A stretch of DNA of 64,000 nt from an uncultured Bacteroidaceae bacterium (lineage in GTDB: Bacteria > Bacteroidota > Bacteroidia > Bacteroidales > Bacteroidaceae). Position numbers and translations under genes: made by a program. The DNA lies in NCBI GenBank assembly GCA_944320785.1, contig CALUIR010000001.1:186001-250000 (forward strand). The letters run 5' to 3'. Under the pieces are notes generated by a model. The model was not told the origin of the DNA. It worked only from the letters and a program-made list of their open reading frames with translations, and searched no databases. Below, piece by piece: positions 50,685 through 61,174 of the stretch (positions are counted from its first letter, which is position 1; every line of letters starts with the position of its first letter).

Positions 50685-52616
50685 TCAGTGGTTATTGACG
50701 GTTTTTAAAACTTCTTCATCTATTTCAACCTTGTACTTTGCCCTCAAAGATTTCACCCATTCTTCTTCTAAATAATTCTGGTAGTCAGCAGTGACAGGGC
50801 CACGGACATCCTTGTAATTTTCAGGTCCTTTCTTCAACAATTTTCCATAAACACCTGTTACAGGGAATCCTTCAAAAGGTTCAAAAGCACCTTCCTTAAA
50901 TACTAATTTGTCCACATACGGGTCATCCCCTTTCACATACAGATGCAATTTCGAAGCCTGAATGGCAGATACAGAATCCGTATTGAATGTTTCGCTGAGT
51001 TTTTTACTCCACTCATCTTCTGCCCATCCGTTTTTCTTCAAAGCTTTCTTTGCATTTTTCAGCACTTTGGAATCCGCGCAATGCAAGACAATGCCTTTGA
51101 ATTTTGGCGTGTCCCATACATAATCCTGCTTGTTTTCCTCATAAAAGCGTGCCAAACCAACTTCGTCTTTCGATGCCTTATCCCACACATTCCGGTTGCT
51201 GATTTCAAACAACAAGATGCCATCGCGGTATTCTTGCATCAAGTGGCCGAAGTCGGGGTACTTTTCTTCCAAGCGGCTGTCTTCATAAATCAGCACTTGG
51301 TTATTGACATATTGCTCCAGCAAGCGGTCAATCTGTCCGCTCATATTTTCCGCCCATTCGACAAAACCTTGAGCCGGATACCCCTTACCTGCCATTACAA
51401 AAAGATTACCCACAGCCTGCGGCTTTTCCGTCACCGTAGAATCACCAGCAATTTCACCGAGCCGTGCCAACGTAGCTTTTGCAGAAGCAATTCCCGCATC
51501 GTCCGGCAGGAAACCATATTCCTGCTTCAAACGCGCCACAAGGGCTTCCACTCCTTTGTTGCCTTCACCCATCCGATTCAGGCGGCGCATTATTTCCTCC
51601 TTTTTCTCCTCAAAAGGTTCCAACTGCGCACGATCCATCACTTTGACAATATGGAAGCCTGCCGCTGTACGGAACGGTTTGGAGATTTCACCTTTCCCCA
51701 AAGAAAAAGCCACATCTTCAAACTCTTTCATCGTCTGATGCACGCCGAACCACGGCAATGCCCCTCCACGAATCCCCGTGCTTTTATCATCGGACTCCGT
51801 CTTTGCCAATTCCGCAAAATCGCCGCCAGCCTCCAATGCGTCATAAATAGAGTCTATCTTTGCCTTGGCCTGCGCTTCCTGTTCAGGAGCAGCGTTTTGC
51901 GGGACACGCTTGAATATGTGGGCAGCCAGTACCCGCCCGATGTCAGGACGACGGTCTGTGACTTTTATCACATGGAAGCCAAAGTCGGTACGGACGGGTT
52001 CGCTTACTTCGCCGGGATGCAAGGCGTATGCCGCATCTTCAAAAGGACGTATCATCTGGAGAGCAGTAAAATAGCCCAAATATCCCCCGTTTCTAGCCAC
52101 TGAAGGATCCTCAGACACCTCACGTGCCAACACCTCGAAATCTTCTCCCGCCAAAGCCCGTTGGCGCGCCAATTCGGCACGGTTATAAGCATCAGCAATT
52201 TCTTCCTCTGAAGCATTGGGTTGCACCCGGATAAGAAGATGGTAAGCTTCGATGTTCTCTTTCAAACGATTGTAGGTAGTAAGGGCGTTTGCTTCGTCCA
52301 CCGAGGCATCCGTCAGGTATGCCTGCGCTAACTGGCGGCGGTAACCGTTGAACTCTTTGCGGAAAGCCATGGTCGTATCCAGTCCCGCTTCCTCTGCCGC
52401 AGCCACTTTCAACTTGAAATTAACGAAAAGGTCCACATATTCATCCAAACTTTTCTGGTCCAACCCGTTGTTCGCGTTATTCTTATTATAAATGTATTCA
52501 AACTCTGATCGAGTGATGTCCTTGCCGTTAATACGCATCAAAACAGGGTCATTCTCTTGCGCCTTGGCAAAAGCCCCGCACGCCAAAACGGTGAAAAACA
52601 AAATGGTCTTCTTCAT
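50685..52616 (-). CDS. peptidyl-prolyl isomerase with two parvulin domains
   Basis: 643 residues. Signal peptide (to about 18), SurA-like N-terminal helices, and two parvulin domains: EDFEVLAREVSEDPSVARNGGYLGYF with FGFHVIKVTDRRPDIGRVLAAHIF, and GDFAELAKTESDDKSTGIRGGALPWFG with AGFHIVKVMDR. A long C-terminal chaperone part follows. Periplasmic folding of outer membrane proteins is the likely role. It is the first of three related genes in the run. Confidence 0.93.
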   Translation of the reverse strand: MKKTILFFTVLACGAFAKAQENDPVLMRINGKDITRSEFEYIYNKNNANNGLDQKSLDEYVDLFVNFKLKVAAAEEAGLDTTMAFRKEFNGYRRQLAQAYLTDASVDEANALTTYNRLKENIEAYHLLIRVQPNASEEEIADAYNRAELARQRALAGEDFEVLAREVSEDPSVARNGGYLGYFTALQMIRPFEDAAYALHPGEVSEPVRTDFGFHVIKVTDRRPDIGRVLAAHIFKRVPQNAAPEQEAQAKAKIDSIYDALEAGGDFAELAKTESDDKSTGIRGGALPWFGVHQTMKEFEDVAFSLGKGEISKPFRTAAGFHIVKVMDRAQLEPFEEKKEEIMRRLNRMGEGNKGVEALVARLKQEYGFLPDDAGIASAKATLARLGEIAGDSTVTEKPQAVGNLFVMAGKGYPAQGFVEWAENMSGQIDRLLEQYVNNQVLIYEDSRLEEKYPDFGHLMQEYRDGILLFEISNRNVWDKASKDEVGLARFYEENKQDYVWDTPKFKGIVLHCADSKVLKNAKKALKKNGWAEDEWSKKLSETFNTDSVSAIQASKLHLYVKGDDPYVDKLVFKEGAFEPFEGFPVTGVYGKLLKKGPENYKDVRGPVTADYQNYLEEEWVKSLRAKYKVEIDEEVLKTVNNH

Positions 52617-52995
52617 GAATCGTACTTCAATATAAGTTTTAATATGAAATCAAGTTTTTATTCAACGGCGAAAATAAACAAAAATTGCTTATCCTGCCAT
52701 TTAATTCCCGCATTTTCTTTATTTTCTTTCGCGCCCCTTCATTTTAGCGGGAAAGAAGTTCCGCCTGCCCCAACAAAAAACTTCCGTTTGTCCGCGTGGA
52801 AAATTCCAATCACCCGTGCAAACGGAAATTTCTACACGCATGAAACCAACTGCCCCACATGGCGGGGAAAACATTGCCTGCCAAAAGGAAGTCGTCGCTC
52901 CGCCACACAGGACAAAAAACAAGACAGGAGTTGGCCTTTTTGCACAACTCCCATCCTGTCACCATGCTCTCAAGCCGCCAAAGCGGCAACAAGCT
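52617..52995 (-). other. gene-free spacer; contains terminator-like hairpin
   Basis: Mosaic pieces of the kind CGCGTGGAAAATTCC and CACGCATGAAACCAAC lie at 52740-52870. A hairpin at 52923-52960 (minus strand GGAGTTG/CAACTCC plus outer GACA/TGTC, then TTGTTTTTT) fits a terminator for the gene at 52996. A possible -7 box for the isomerase gene (TATTTTCG, minus strand, 52669-52676) is imperfect. Confidence 0.55.
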
Positions 52996-53745
52996 TCAAT
53001 TTTCTGCCACCGGCTCCTTCTTCACCAATTCAAAGAAGCCGCTAATCTCCTGCTGGTCGATGGCTTGGCGAACGTTGTAACGCTTCACCTGCGGCTCGTA
53101 TCCGCTTTTCACCACCTTGACCTCTATCTGCACGTCACGGGAATTTTCATACGTCAGCCCCAAGATGTTAAACGCGCGCGTTTCCTCATAAGGAGTGGTC
53201 ATCAGGTACGTCTCGTTCGTATTCTTCACTACCTGCGGGATACTTGAAATGACTCGCCAATAAATACGCGCCCCGCGAGGCTCCGAGTCAAAATACCACC
53301 GCAGGATAGTACCTTCCAATGCCGTTTTACCGGGATTGTCGCGACTCACCATCTTCCCGGCTTCACCAGCCACGATGGCCGGATCATCCACATAAGCTTT
53401 CTGCCTGAATTGGTAAGACAGCACGCCTTTGATTAAGTCCTGATGCGTGAAAGTGACTTCCTCCCAATGGCCGTTTTTCGCAAAGCCCAGTTTCACCGGC
53501 TCGTAAGATGCCGAAGCTTTCCCTGCGGAATAAGTGGTCGTAAGCCTCAAAGGAAGTTCCACTACGCAAGGAGTGGTTCCCACCTTGCTCCCGTTCAAAA
53601 TCACATCCGCGCCCGAAGGGTCGGACGTGACAGGAACGCCCAATTGCACTGCTGTGGTCACAGTTCGTGTTGAATTACAAGCCGACAACAGCAACAAGCC
53701 GGCAATAGCAACGACAGGAAAATATTTGTTCACAAATTTGTTCAT
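52996..53745 (-). CDS. PEGA-like exported lipoprotein, paralogue of the next gene
   Basis: 249 residues with a lipoprotein signal (MNKFVNKYFPVVAIAGLLLLSAC). A PEGA-type beta segment follows (VPVTSDPSGADVILNGSKVGTTPCVVELPLRL). The C-terminal ~110 residues are nearly the same as in the neighbouring gene at 53797 (for example GARIYWRVISSIPQVVKNTNE, then PYEETRAFNILGLTYENSRD and a QAIDQQEISGFFEL end). The N-terminal halves differ. It is probably on the outer membrane facing the periplasm. The function is unknown. Confidence 0.75.
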   Translation of the reverse strand: MNKFVNKYFPVVAIAGLLLLSACNSTRTVTTAVQLGVPVTSDPSGADVILNGSKVGTTPCVVELPLRLTTTYSAGKASASYEPVKLGFAKNGHWEEVTFTHQDLIKGVLSYQFRQKAYVDDPAIVAGEAGKMVSRDNPGKTALEGTILRWYFDSEPRGARIYWRVISSIPQVVKNTNETYLMTTPYEETRAFNILGLTYENSRDVQIEVKVVKSGYEPQVKRYNVRQAIDQQEISGFFELVKKEPVAEN

Positions 53746-53796
53746 AAAGATGCGTTTTTTAATTGGTAATTAGATTGTTTATGCCTCTACAGGCGG

Positions 53797-54591
53797 TCAG
53801 TTCGACTTGGGAATCAATTCAAAGAATGTGCTGATTTCCTGCTGGTCGATGGCTTGGCGCACGTTGAAGCGTTTCACTTGGTCCTCATACCCGCGTTTCT
53901 GCACCTTGATTTCAATCTGCACGTCTTTTGAGTTTTCATACGTCAGGCCCAAAATGTTGAACGCACGGGTCTCCTCATAAGGAGTGGTCATCAAATAAGT
54001 CTCGTTCGTGTTCTTCACCTGCTCCGGCACGCTCGATATGACGCGCCAAAACAGCCTTGCGCCGCGAGGGTCGGAATCAATGTACCATCGGATTATCGTC
54101 CCTTCCAGGTCAGTTGCTCCAGGATTGTCCCGTGTCACAGCTTCAACCGGCTGGACAATTGCTTGCTGCGCGGGATACACCGAAGGGCTACCGGCTCCGC
54201 GCATCTTCAAGTCCAAATAATAATGGTTCTGCGACGGACACATGATAGCCCCCGTTGCCGCGTCAATCACAAAGCCTATCGGTGCCAAGATGTTGGCAAT
54301 AGCCGTCCCGTTGAATTTCCGGTCAATCGTAAAAGCATACGGTTCATAACTATGGGAAGTAACGGTCACATCCATACTGCTGTACCCCGGCTTCACCTTG
54401 AGCTTGTATGGGAGCGTGACACCTTCGTACAGTTTGTTCCCAGCAGCTATTGTCACCGGCTCCTTTACCTGGTCGTTGGCCAACACAACCTTCCCCTTTT
54501 TCCCGTAAAACATAGAAGCGCACGAAGTCAAGGCCAGTACCGAACAACACATCAATGCATAAGAAAAACTTCTCATCGGATTCATTTTCAT
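53797..54591 (-). CDS. PEGA-like exported lipoprotein, paralogue of 52996-53745
   Basis: 264 residues from ATG at 54591, chosen because it begins the lipoprotein signal (MKMNPMRSFSYALMCCSVLALTSC). The N-terminal half has a PEGA-like region (LYEGVTLPYKLKVKPGYSSMDVTV) and the segment ILAPIGFVIDAATGAIMCP, seen in Bacteroidales proteins with PEGA-type repeats. The C-terminal domain matches the paralogue downstream (YIDSDPRGARLFWRVISSVP). Tandem duplication followed by divergence of the N-terminal half is likely. Confidence 0.75.
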   Translation of the reverse strand: MKMNPMRSFSYALMCCSVLALTSCASMFYGKKGKVVLANDQVKEPVTIAAGNKLYEGVTLPYKLKVKPGYSSMDVTVTSHSYEPYAFTIDRKFNGTAIANILAPIGFVIDAATGAIMCPSQNHYYLDLKMRGAGSPSVYPAQQAIVQPVEAVTRDNPGATDLEGTIIRWYIDSDPRGARLFWRVISSVPEQVKNTNETYLMTTPYEETRAFNILGLTYENSKDVQIEIKVQKRGYEDQVKRFNVRQAIDQQEISTFFELIPKSN

Positions 54592-54737
54592 TTTGTCTCT
54601 TGTCGTTAAGGATGCCAACCATGCCTGAACACCTTGACATCCATCGTTATACATTCCGTTTAAAACAAATGAGATTGCCCCGAAACCTTCTCCTTTTCCT
54701 CCCATACATACATAAAAAAAGCGTGGACAATCTCTTT

Positions 54738-54865
54738 TTCCTGTCTTTGAGGTCTTCGACTACCTGGCAATCAGATAAATGAGTAAAGCCCACGCCGGAT
54801 AGGCGTGAGCGTTCTCGCTTTACTCTTGATCGCCGTTGAAGTTGTCGAAGTTTCAAAGACAAGAA
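54738..54865. ncRNA. candidate structured RNA or long imperfect inverted repeat
   Basis: About 125 nt fold into one rod of nested helices: GTCTTTGA/TCAAAGAC (54743-54750 with 54853-54860), TTCGAC/GTCGAA (54755-54760 with 54844-54849), GGCAATCA/TGATCGCC with one mismatch (54766-54773 with 54827-54834), GAGTAAAGC/GCTTTACTC (54781-54789 with 54817-54825) and CACGCC/GGCGTG (54791-54796 with 54802-54807). No frame here looks coding. It could be a small RNA, the leader of the gene at 53797, or a decayed mobile element. The strand is undecided, and the rest of the 54592-55039 spacer shows nothing I can name. Confidence 0.4.
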
Positions 54866-55039
54866 TACAAGCTAAACGCTTTTCCCAATATTTCAAGATG
54901 TATGTATCAAATTATCTCCTTACTTTTTCATAAGCCGTTGTTTTAAGTGCTGCATATTTGCACATTGGTTAATATTGTTTTATGCCTGCAAATATAATCA
55001 GATTTTGATAAAAAACGTTTTTATCAATCACTTTCTTGC

Positions 55040-55073
55040 AAAAAAAGCCGTCCCTGACCTTTCTCGGGACGGC
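55040..55073 (-). terminator. intrinsic terminator of guaB
   Basis: On the minus strand GCCGTCCC pairs with GGGACGGC (8 bp) and is followed by TTTTTT. It lies 18 bp after the guaB stop. Confidence 0.92.
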
Positions 55074-55090
55074 CTCCATGTTTTCATTTC

Positions 55091-56641
<1,551 letters not shown>

Positions 56642-56676
56642 TTATGATTAAAGAATGAATTTGCAGTCCTTCCACC

Positions 56677-57669
56677 CTATCGGACATATCCACGCTGTTT
56701 CACCATCTGAATCGTGCCGTCATCATTGTAATACAGCCGGTCCACGCATATCGAACGCAGTGCAGGGTCATGGGACAGTTCCATCGTGTGGTAGAAAGCA
56801 AACCACTGCCCTTTGTATTCCACAATCGAACCTTGGTTCGTGAAGCAGTCAGACCCTCCCATATAGATTCCTTTGTATTCCCAAGGGCCTAACGGGGAAT
56901 CGCTGACGGCATACCGCATGCAATTGTACCCTTCCATGCCGTCATTCCTTGACGGATCATGGTTGTCTGCATACGACAAATAATATTTGCCGTTGTACTT
57001 ATGCACCCATGCCGCTTCATGGAAGTCTTCCAAGCCTTCCATCACCTGCATCTCGCCATCCAGTTCCATCATGTTGCCTTTCAGCTTGCCGCCTTTGCAC
57101 ACTCCGCCACCGCCATTATAAATATACGCCTGGCCATCATCATCAACAAAGACATGAGGGTCTATCAACGGGTCCATCCCTTCAATGTAGCCTTGCACGG
57201 TGAAGTTGGCCGCCGGTTCCTTGCTTGTGGCAACGCCAATCTTCCAGGTATGGTTCCAGTCCGTCTCACTCGGATGCGGGAAATAGAAATAATAAGTGCC
57301 GTTCTTATATGCGCAGTCCGGCGCCCACATGAAGCCGCCTTCCTTGCGGCCCCAAGGCACTTGCGATGCATTCAGTATCTCCCCGTGGTCTTTCCAATGA
57401 ACCATGTCGTCCGTGGAGAACACGTGGTAACGGTCCATCAAGTCGCAACCTCGAGGAGGATCCATGTCATGGGAAGCATATACATACAAACGGCCATCCT
57501 CCCAGACGCGGGCTGAAGGATCCGCCGTGAAAATGTGGCGGACAAAAGGATTCGGAGCCAAACTGCCAATTGTTGCAGACCCCGTTGCCTGCGGCTCATT
57601 GGGATGCTGCCGCGAAGAAGCGCATCCAGCCAAAACCAATGCACAAATGAAAAAAATGCCTTTATTCAT
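56677..57669 (-). CDS. GH43-family glycoside hydrolase lipoprotein, downstream copy
   Basis: 330 residues. Lipoprotein signal MNKGIFFICALVLAGC, lipidation at about Cys16. Five-bladed propeller of GH43: the catalytic Asp region TADPSARVWEDGRLYVYAS, the mid Asp in DPLIDPHVFVDDDGQAYIY and the general acid Glu in EAAWVHKYNGKYYLSYAD. GH43 enzymes release arabinose or xylose from plant polysaccharides such as arabinan or arabinoxylan. A second copy with the same architecture lies 8 bp upstream. The C-terminal ~100 residues differ from the sister copy. Confidence 0.92.
   Translation of the reverse strand: MNKGIFFICALVLAGCASSRQHPNEPQATGSATIGSLAPNPFVRHIFTADPSARVWEDGRLYVYASHDMDPPRGCDLMDRYHVFSTDDMVHWKDHGEILNASQVPWGRKEGGFMWAPDCAYKNGTYYFYFPHPSETDWNHTWKIGVATSKEPAANFTVQGYIEGMDPLIDPHVFVDDDGQAYIYNGGGGVCKGGKLKGNMMELDGEMQVMEGLEDFHEAAWVHKYNGKYYLSYADNHDPSRNDGMEGYNCMRYAVSDSPLGPWEYKGIYMGGSDCFTNQGSIVEYKGQWFAFYHTMELSHDPALRSICVDRLYYNDDGTIQMVKQRGYVR
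57035..57627. repeat. 593-bp near-identical block shared by the GH43 pair, left copy
   Basis: It matches 58027-58619 at a constant offset of 992 bp. I see two differences over 593 bp, one changing Gly to Asp and one changing Ser to Pro. Outside the block the two genes drop abruptly to clearly diverged sequence. Confidence 0.95.
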
Positions 57670-57677
57670 AATATCTG

Positions 57678-58670
57678 CTATTTACGTTGTTCAACCATCT
57701 GAATCGTACCATCTTCGTTATAATACAAACGGTCCACACATATCGAACGCAACCAATCATGATGCGACACAGCACTATTATGATAAAATGCAAACCATTC
57801 CCCTTTATATTTCACGATTGAACCATGGTTGGTAGCACTGTCGGTGGGCTTCATGTAAATCCCCATGTGTTTCCACGGCCCTAAGGGAGAGTCACTCATG
57901 GCATACCGCATGCAGTTGTCTCCTTCTATCCCATCATTCCATCCATCTTCATGATTGTCAGAGTAAGACAAATAATACTTCCCTTTATATTTGTGTACCC
58001 ACGCCGCCTCGTGGAAATCTACCAAACCTTCCATCACCTGCATCTCGCCATCCAGTTCCATCATGTTGTCTTTCAGCTTGCCGCCTTTGCACACTCCGCC
58101 ACCGCCATTATAAATATACGCCTGGCCATCATCATCAACAAAGACATGAGGGTCTATCAACGGGTCCATCCCTTCAATGTAGCCTTGCACGGTGAAGTTG
58201 GCCGCCGGTTCCTTGCTTGTGGCAACGCCAATCTTCCAGGTATGGTTCCAGTCCGTCTCACTCGGATGCGGGAAATAGAAATAATAAGTGCCGTTCTTAT
58301 ATGCGCAGTCCGGCGCCCACATGAAGCCGCCTTCCTTGCGGCCCCAAGGCACTTGCGATGCATTCAGTATCTCCCCGTGGTCTTTCCAATGAACCATGTC
58401 GTCCGTGGAGAACACGTGGTAACGGTCCATCAAGTCGCAACCTCGAGGAGGATCCATGTCATGGGAAGCATATACATACAAACGGCCATCCTCCCAGACG
58501 CGGGCTGAAGGATCCGCCGTGAAAATGTGGCGGACAAAAGGATTCGGAGCCAAACTGCCAATTGTTGCAGGCCCCGTTGCCTGCGGCTCATTGGGATGCT
58601 GCCGCGAAGAAGCGCATCCCATCAATGCTAATGCATAAATGCAAATAGCATAAAGGTTTTTTCTCATCAT
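57678..58670 (-). CDS. GH43-family glycoside hydrolase lipoprotein, upstream copy
   Basis: 330 residues from ATG at 58670, giving the same length as the sister protein. A further ATG at 58676 is possible. Lipoprotein signal MMRKNLYAICIYALALMGC. The catalytic regions are the same as in the sister copy (TADPSARVWEDG, LIDPHVFVDDDG, EAAWVHKYKGKYY). Residues from about 25 to 220 are all but identical to the sister copy, while the last ~100 residues (DNHEDGWNDGIEGDN, YMKPTDSATNHG) differ. This could change the substrate pocket while the catalytic core stays the same. Confidence 0.92.
   Translation of the reverse strand: MMRKNLYAICIYALALMGCASSRQHPNEPQATGPATIGSLAPNPFVRHIFTADPSARVWEDGRLYVYASHDMDPPRGCDLMDRYHVFSTDDMVHWKDHGEILNASQVPWGRKEGGFMWAPDCAYKNGTYYFYFPHPSETDWNHTWKIGVATSKEPAANFTVQGYIEGMDPLIDPHVFVDDDGQAYIYNGGGGVCKGGKLKDNMMELDGEMQVMEGLVDFHEAAWVHKYKGKYYLSYSDNHEDGWNDGIEGDNCMRYAMSDSPLGPWKHMGIYMKPTDSATNHGSIVKYKGEWFAFYHNSAVSHHDWLRSICVDRLYYNEDGTIQMVEQRK
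58027..58619. repeat. 593-bp near-identical block shared by the GH43 pair, right copy
   Basis: Partner of 57035-57627. The sharp edges of identity within otherwise diverged genes are the mark of recent gene conversion. Confidence 0.95.
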
Positions 58671-58746
58671 ACTCATTTTGCACAAACATCTCCTATTAAG
58701 CAAGATGTCACTGGTTAGACATTAGGTTTATAAAAAAAGAATCAAG

Positions 58747-58754
58747 CAAAAATA
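58747..58754 (-). promoter_or_regulatory. -7 box for the GH43 pair
   Basis: The minus strand reads TATTTTTG(C), about 77 bp before the start at 58670. The rest of the spacer between recQ and this box shows nothing else clear. Confidence 0.6.
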
Positions 58755-58876
58755 GGGAGAAAAAGCATCCAATCCCGCTTTTAAAGACTATTTCCAAAAT
58801 ATTAGCACAAAAAAGGAAAATGGCGGCAAACATGATTCATGCTTGCCGCCATTGCCAAAGGTCATGGGCTTCTAAA

Positions 58877-61057
58877 TCAATTTGCCATTTCAGATATGAA
58901 CTTAATCCGCACCAGACGGATTTCATCCTCCGTGTAATCGTCCCCCAATTCTTCTATCGCATCTTCAAGCCTATCTGTGGATGATTCCCTGAAATAATCA
59001 TAAATGTCCTGCATGTGGTCTTCATCCATGATTTCATTCAGGAAATAGTCAATATTCAGTTTCGTTCCTGAATAAACGATTGCCTCAATCTCGTCCAACA
59101 GTTCCGGGAATTCAATGCCCTTGGCCACGGCAATGTCATCCAATGCCACTTTGCGGTCGATGCTCTGGATGATGGAAACTTTCAGTTTCGACTTATTGGC
59201 CACCGTCCGCACGCGGAGATCTTCCGGGCGTTCTATCTCGTTCTCGTCGCAATGCTTCTTTATCAAGACGCAGAACTCTTCCCCGTAACGTTTCGCTTTT
59301 CCTGCGCCTACGCCCGGTATGTTCTGCAATTCCTCCAAAGTAACCGGGTAAATGGTCGCCATCGCTTCCAATGAAGGGTCTTGGAAAATCACATACGGAG
59401 GAACCCCTAATTTCTTCGACAGTTTCTTCCGCAAGTCTTTCAGCATGGAATAAAGCACTGGATCCACCGCACACGAAGCGCCTCCGCGCATGGGCGCTTC
59501 TTCGCTTTCCTCATCAAAATCGTTATCCTCTGTAATCTTGAAGGATTTGGGATTTTTCAAGAAATTGCGGCCTTCTTCTGTCACTTTCAAGATGCCGTAA
59601 TTTTCCACTTCCTTGGACAGGTAGCCTGCTATCAGGGCTTGGCGTATCACGGCATTCCAATATTTGTCCTCTTGGTCCATGCCTGAGCCAAACACCTCCA
59701 GATCTTCATGCTTATGCGCCAAGACTTCCGTGGTCTCCTTCCCCAAAAGGACATCAATCACGTAGTCTGCCTTGAAATTCTCTTTCAGCGCTAAGATAGC
59801 CTCTATCACAGCACACAATGAATCTTGCGCCTCAATCTGCTTCTTGGGATTCAGGCAATTGTCGCAGTTCCCGCAATTGTCTTCCGTGTATTCTTCCCCG
59901 AAATAGTGCAGCAAAGTCTTTCTCCGGCAGATGGAGGATTCCGCGTAAGCCGCCGTTTCCTGAAGCAATTGCTTGCCTATCTCCTGTTCCGCCACGGGCT
60001 TTCCCTGCATGAACTTCTCCAATTTCTGCAAATCTTTGTTCGTATAGAAGGTGATGCATAAGCCCTCGCCGCCATCACGCCCGGCACGTCCCGTCTCCTG
60101 ATAGTAGCCTTCCAGGCTTTTTGGAATATCATAATGAATGACAAAACGCACGTCCGGCTTGTCGATTCCCATTCCGAAAGCAATGGTTGCCACAATCACA
60201 TCCACCTTTTCCATCAGGAAATCATCTTGGTTCTGAGTCCGGGTCGCCGAGTCCATTCCGGCATGGTAAGCACGCGCGTTGATGCCGTTCGCCTGCAATA
60301 TCTCAGCCAATTCCTCCACTTTCTTCCTGCTCAGGCAATAGATGATGCCTGATTTCCCGGAGTTGGCTTTTATGAACTTGATGATGTCCTTGTCCACATT
60401 GTTGGTTTTGGGCCGCACCTCATAATACAGGTTGGGGCGGTTGAATGAAGATTTGAACACCTTTGCATCCACCATTCCCAGATTCTTCTGTATGTCGTGC
60501 TGCACTTTCGGCGTGGCGGTTGCCGTGAGGGCTATCAGCGGTGCTTTCCCAATCTCATTGATGATAGGGCGTATCCGGCGGTATTCCGGGCGGAAGTCAT
60601 GCCCCCATTCGGAAATGCAATGGGCTTCGTCCACGGCATAAAAAGAGATTTTCACGGTCCGCAAAAACTCCACGTTCTCATCTTTCGTCAATGATTCGGG
60701 CGCCACATAGAGCAGTTTCGTCTTGCCCGACAGGATGTCCGACTTCACTTGGTCAATCGCGCCTTTGTTCAACGACGAATTAATAAAGTGCGCCACCCCG
60801 TCTTCCTCGCTGAAATTGCGCATCGCGTCCACCTGGTTCTTCATCAAAGCGATAAGGGGAGATATCACAATCGCCGTTCCTTCCATCAACAAGGAAGGCA
60901 ATTGGTAACAAAGGGATTTCCCTCCGCCGGTAGGCATCAGCACAAACGTGTCATTGCCATCCAGCACATTTTGAATGATAGCTTCTTGATTTCCTTTAAA
61001 TTTATCAAACCCAAAATGCTTTTTAAGTTCCTCTGCTAAATTTATCTTCTCTGCCAT
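58877..61057 (-). CDS. recQ: ATP-dependent DNA helicase RecQ
   Basis: 726 residues. Helicase motifs are intact: Walker A in MPTGGGKSLCYQLP, DEVH-type box DEAHCISEWGHDFRPEY, TATATP and QETGRAGRDG. The zinc-binding RecQ-Ct region is seen in CRRKTLLHYFGEEYTEDNCGNCDNC, then a winged helix and an HRDC domain (YVIFQDPSLEAMATIYPVTLEELQNIPGVG). A C-terminal extension of about 100 residues follows. It unwinds DNA in the RecF pathway of recombination repair. Confidence 0.96.
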   Translation of the reverse strand: MAEKINLAEELKKHFGFDKFKGNQEAIIQNVLDGNDTFVLMPTGGGKSLCYQLPSLLMEGTAIVISPLIALMKNQVDAMRNFSEEDGVAHFINSSLNKGAIDQVKSDILSGKTKLLYVAPESLTKDENVEFLRTVKISFYAVDEAHCISEWGHDFRPEYRRIRPIINEIGKAPLIALTATATPKVQHDIQKNLGMVDAKVFKSSFNRPNLYYEVRPKTNNVDKDIIKFIKANSGKSGIIYCLSRKKVEELAEILQANGINARAYHAGMDSATRTQNQDDFLMEKVDVIVATIAFGMGIDKPDVRFVIHYDIPKSLEGYYQETGRAGRDGGEGLCITFYTNKDLQKLEKFMQGKPVAEQEIGKQLLQETAAYAESSICRRKTLLHYFGEEYTEDNCGNCDNCLNPKKQIEAQDSLCAVIEAILALKENFKADYVIDVLLGKETTEVLAHKHEDLEVFGSGMDQEDKYWNAVIRQALIAGYLSKEVENYGILKVTEEGRNFLKNPKSFKITEDNDFDEESEEAPMRGGASCAVDPVLYSMLKDLRKKLSKKLGVPPYVIFQDPSLEAMATIYPVTLEELQNIPGVGAGKAKRYGEEFCVLIKKHCDENEIERPEDLRVRTVANKSKLKVSIIQSIDRKVALDDIAVAKGIEFPELLDEIEAIVYSGTKLNIDYFLNEIMDEDHMQDIYDYFRESSTDRLEDAIEELGDDYTEDEIRLVRIKFISEMAN

Positions 61058-61095
61058 TTATGTATTACAATTTACTTATCTTCCTATTATGCAAG

Positions 61096-61103
61096 TAAAG
61101 ATA
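61096..61103 (-). promoter_or_regulatory. possible -7 box for recQ
   Basis: The minus strand reads TATCTTTA, one base off TAnnTTTG, 39 bp before the recQ start. Confidence 0.4.
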
Positions 61104-61174
61104 GGAAGAATTTGGGATTCTTCTTCCTTTCGCCCGCTTTTTTTTGAATAAAAAAACGGGCGGCCTTGCAACGG

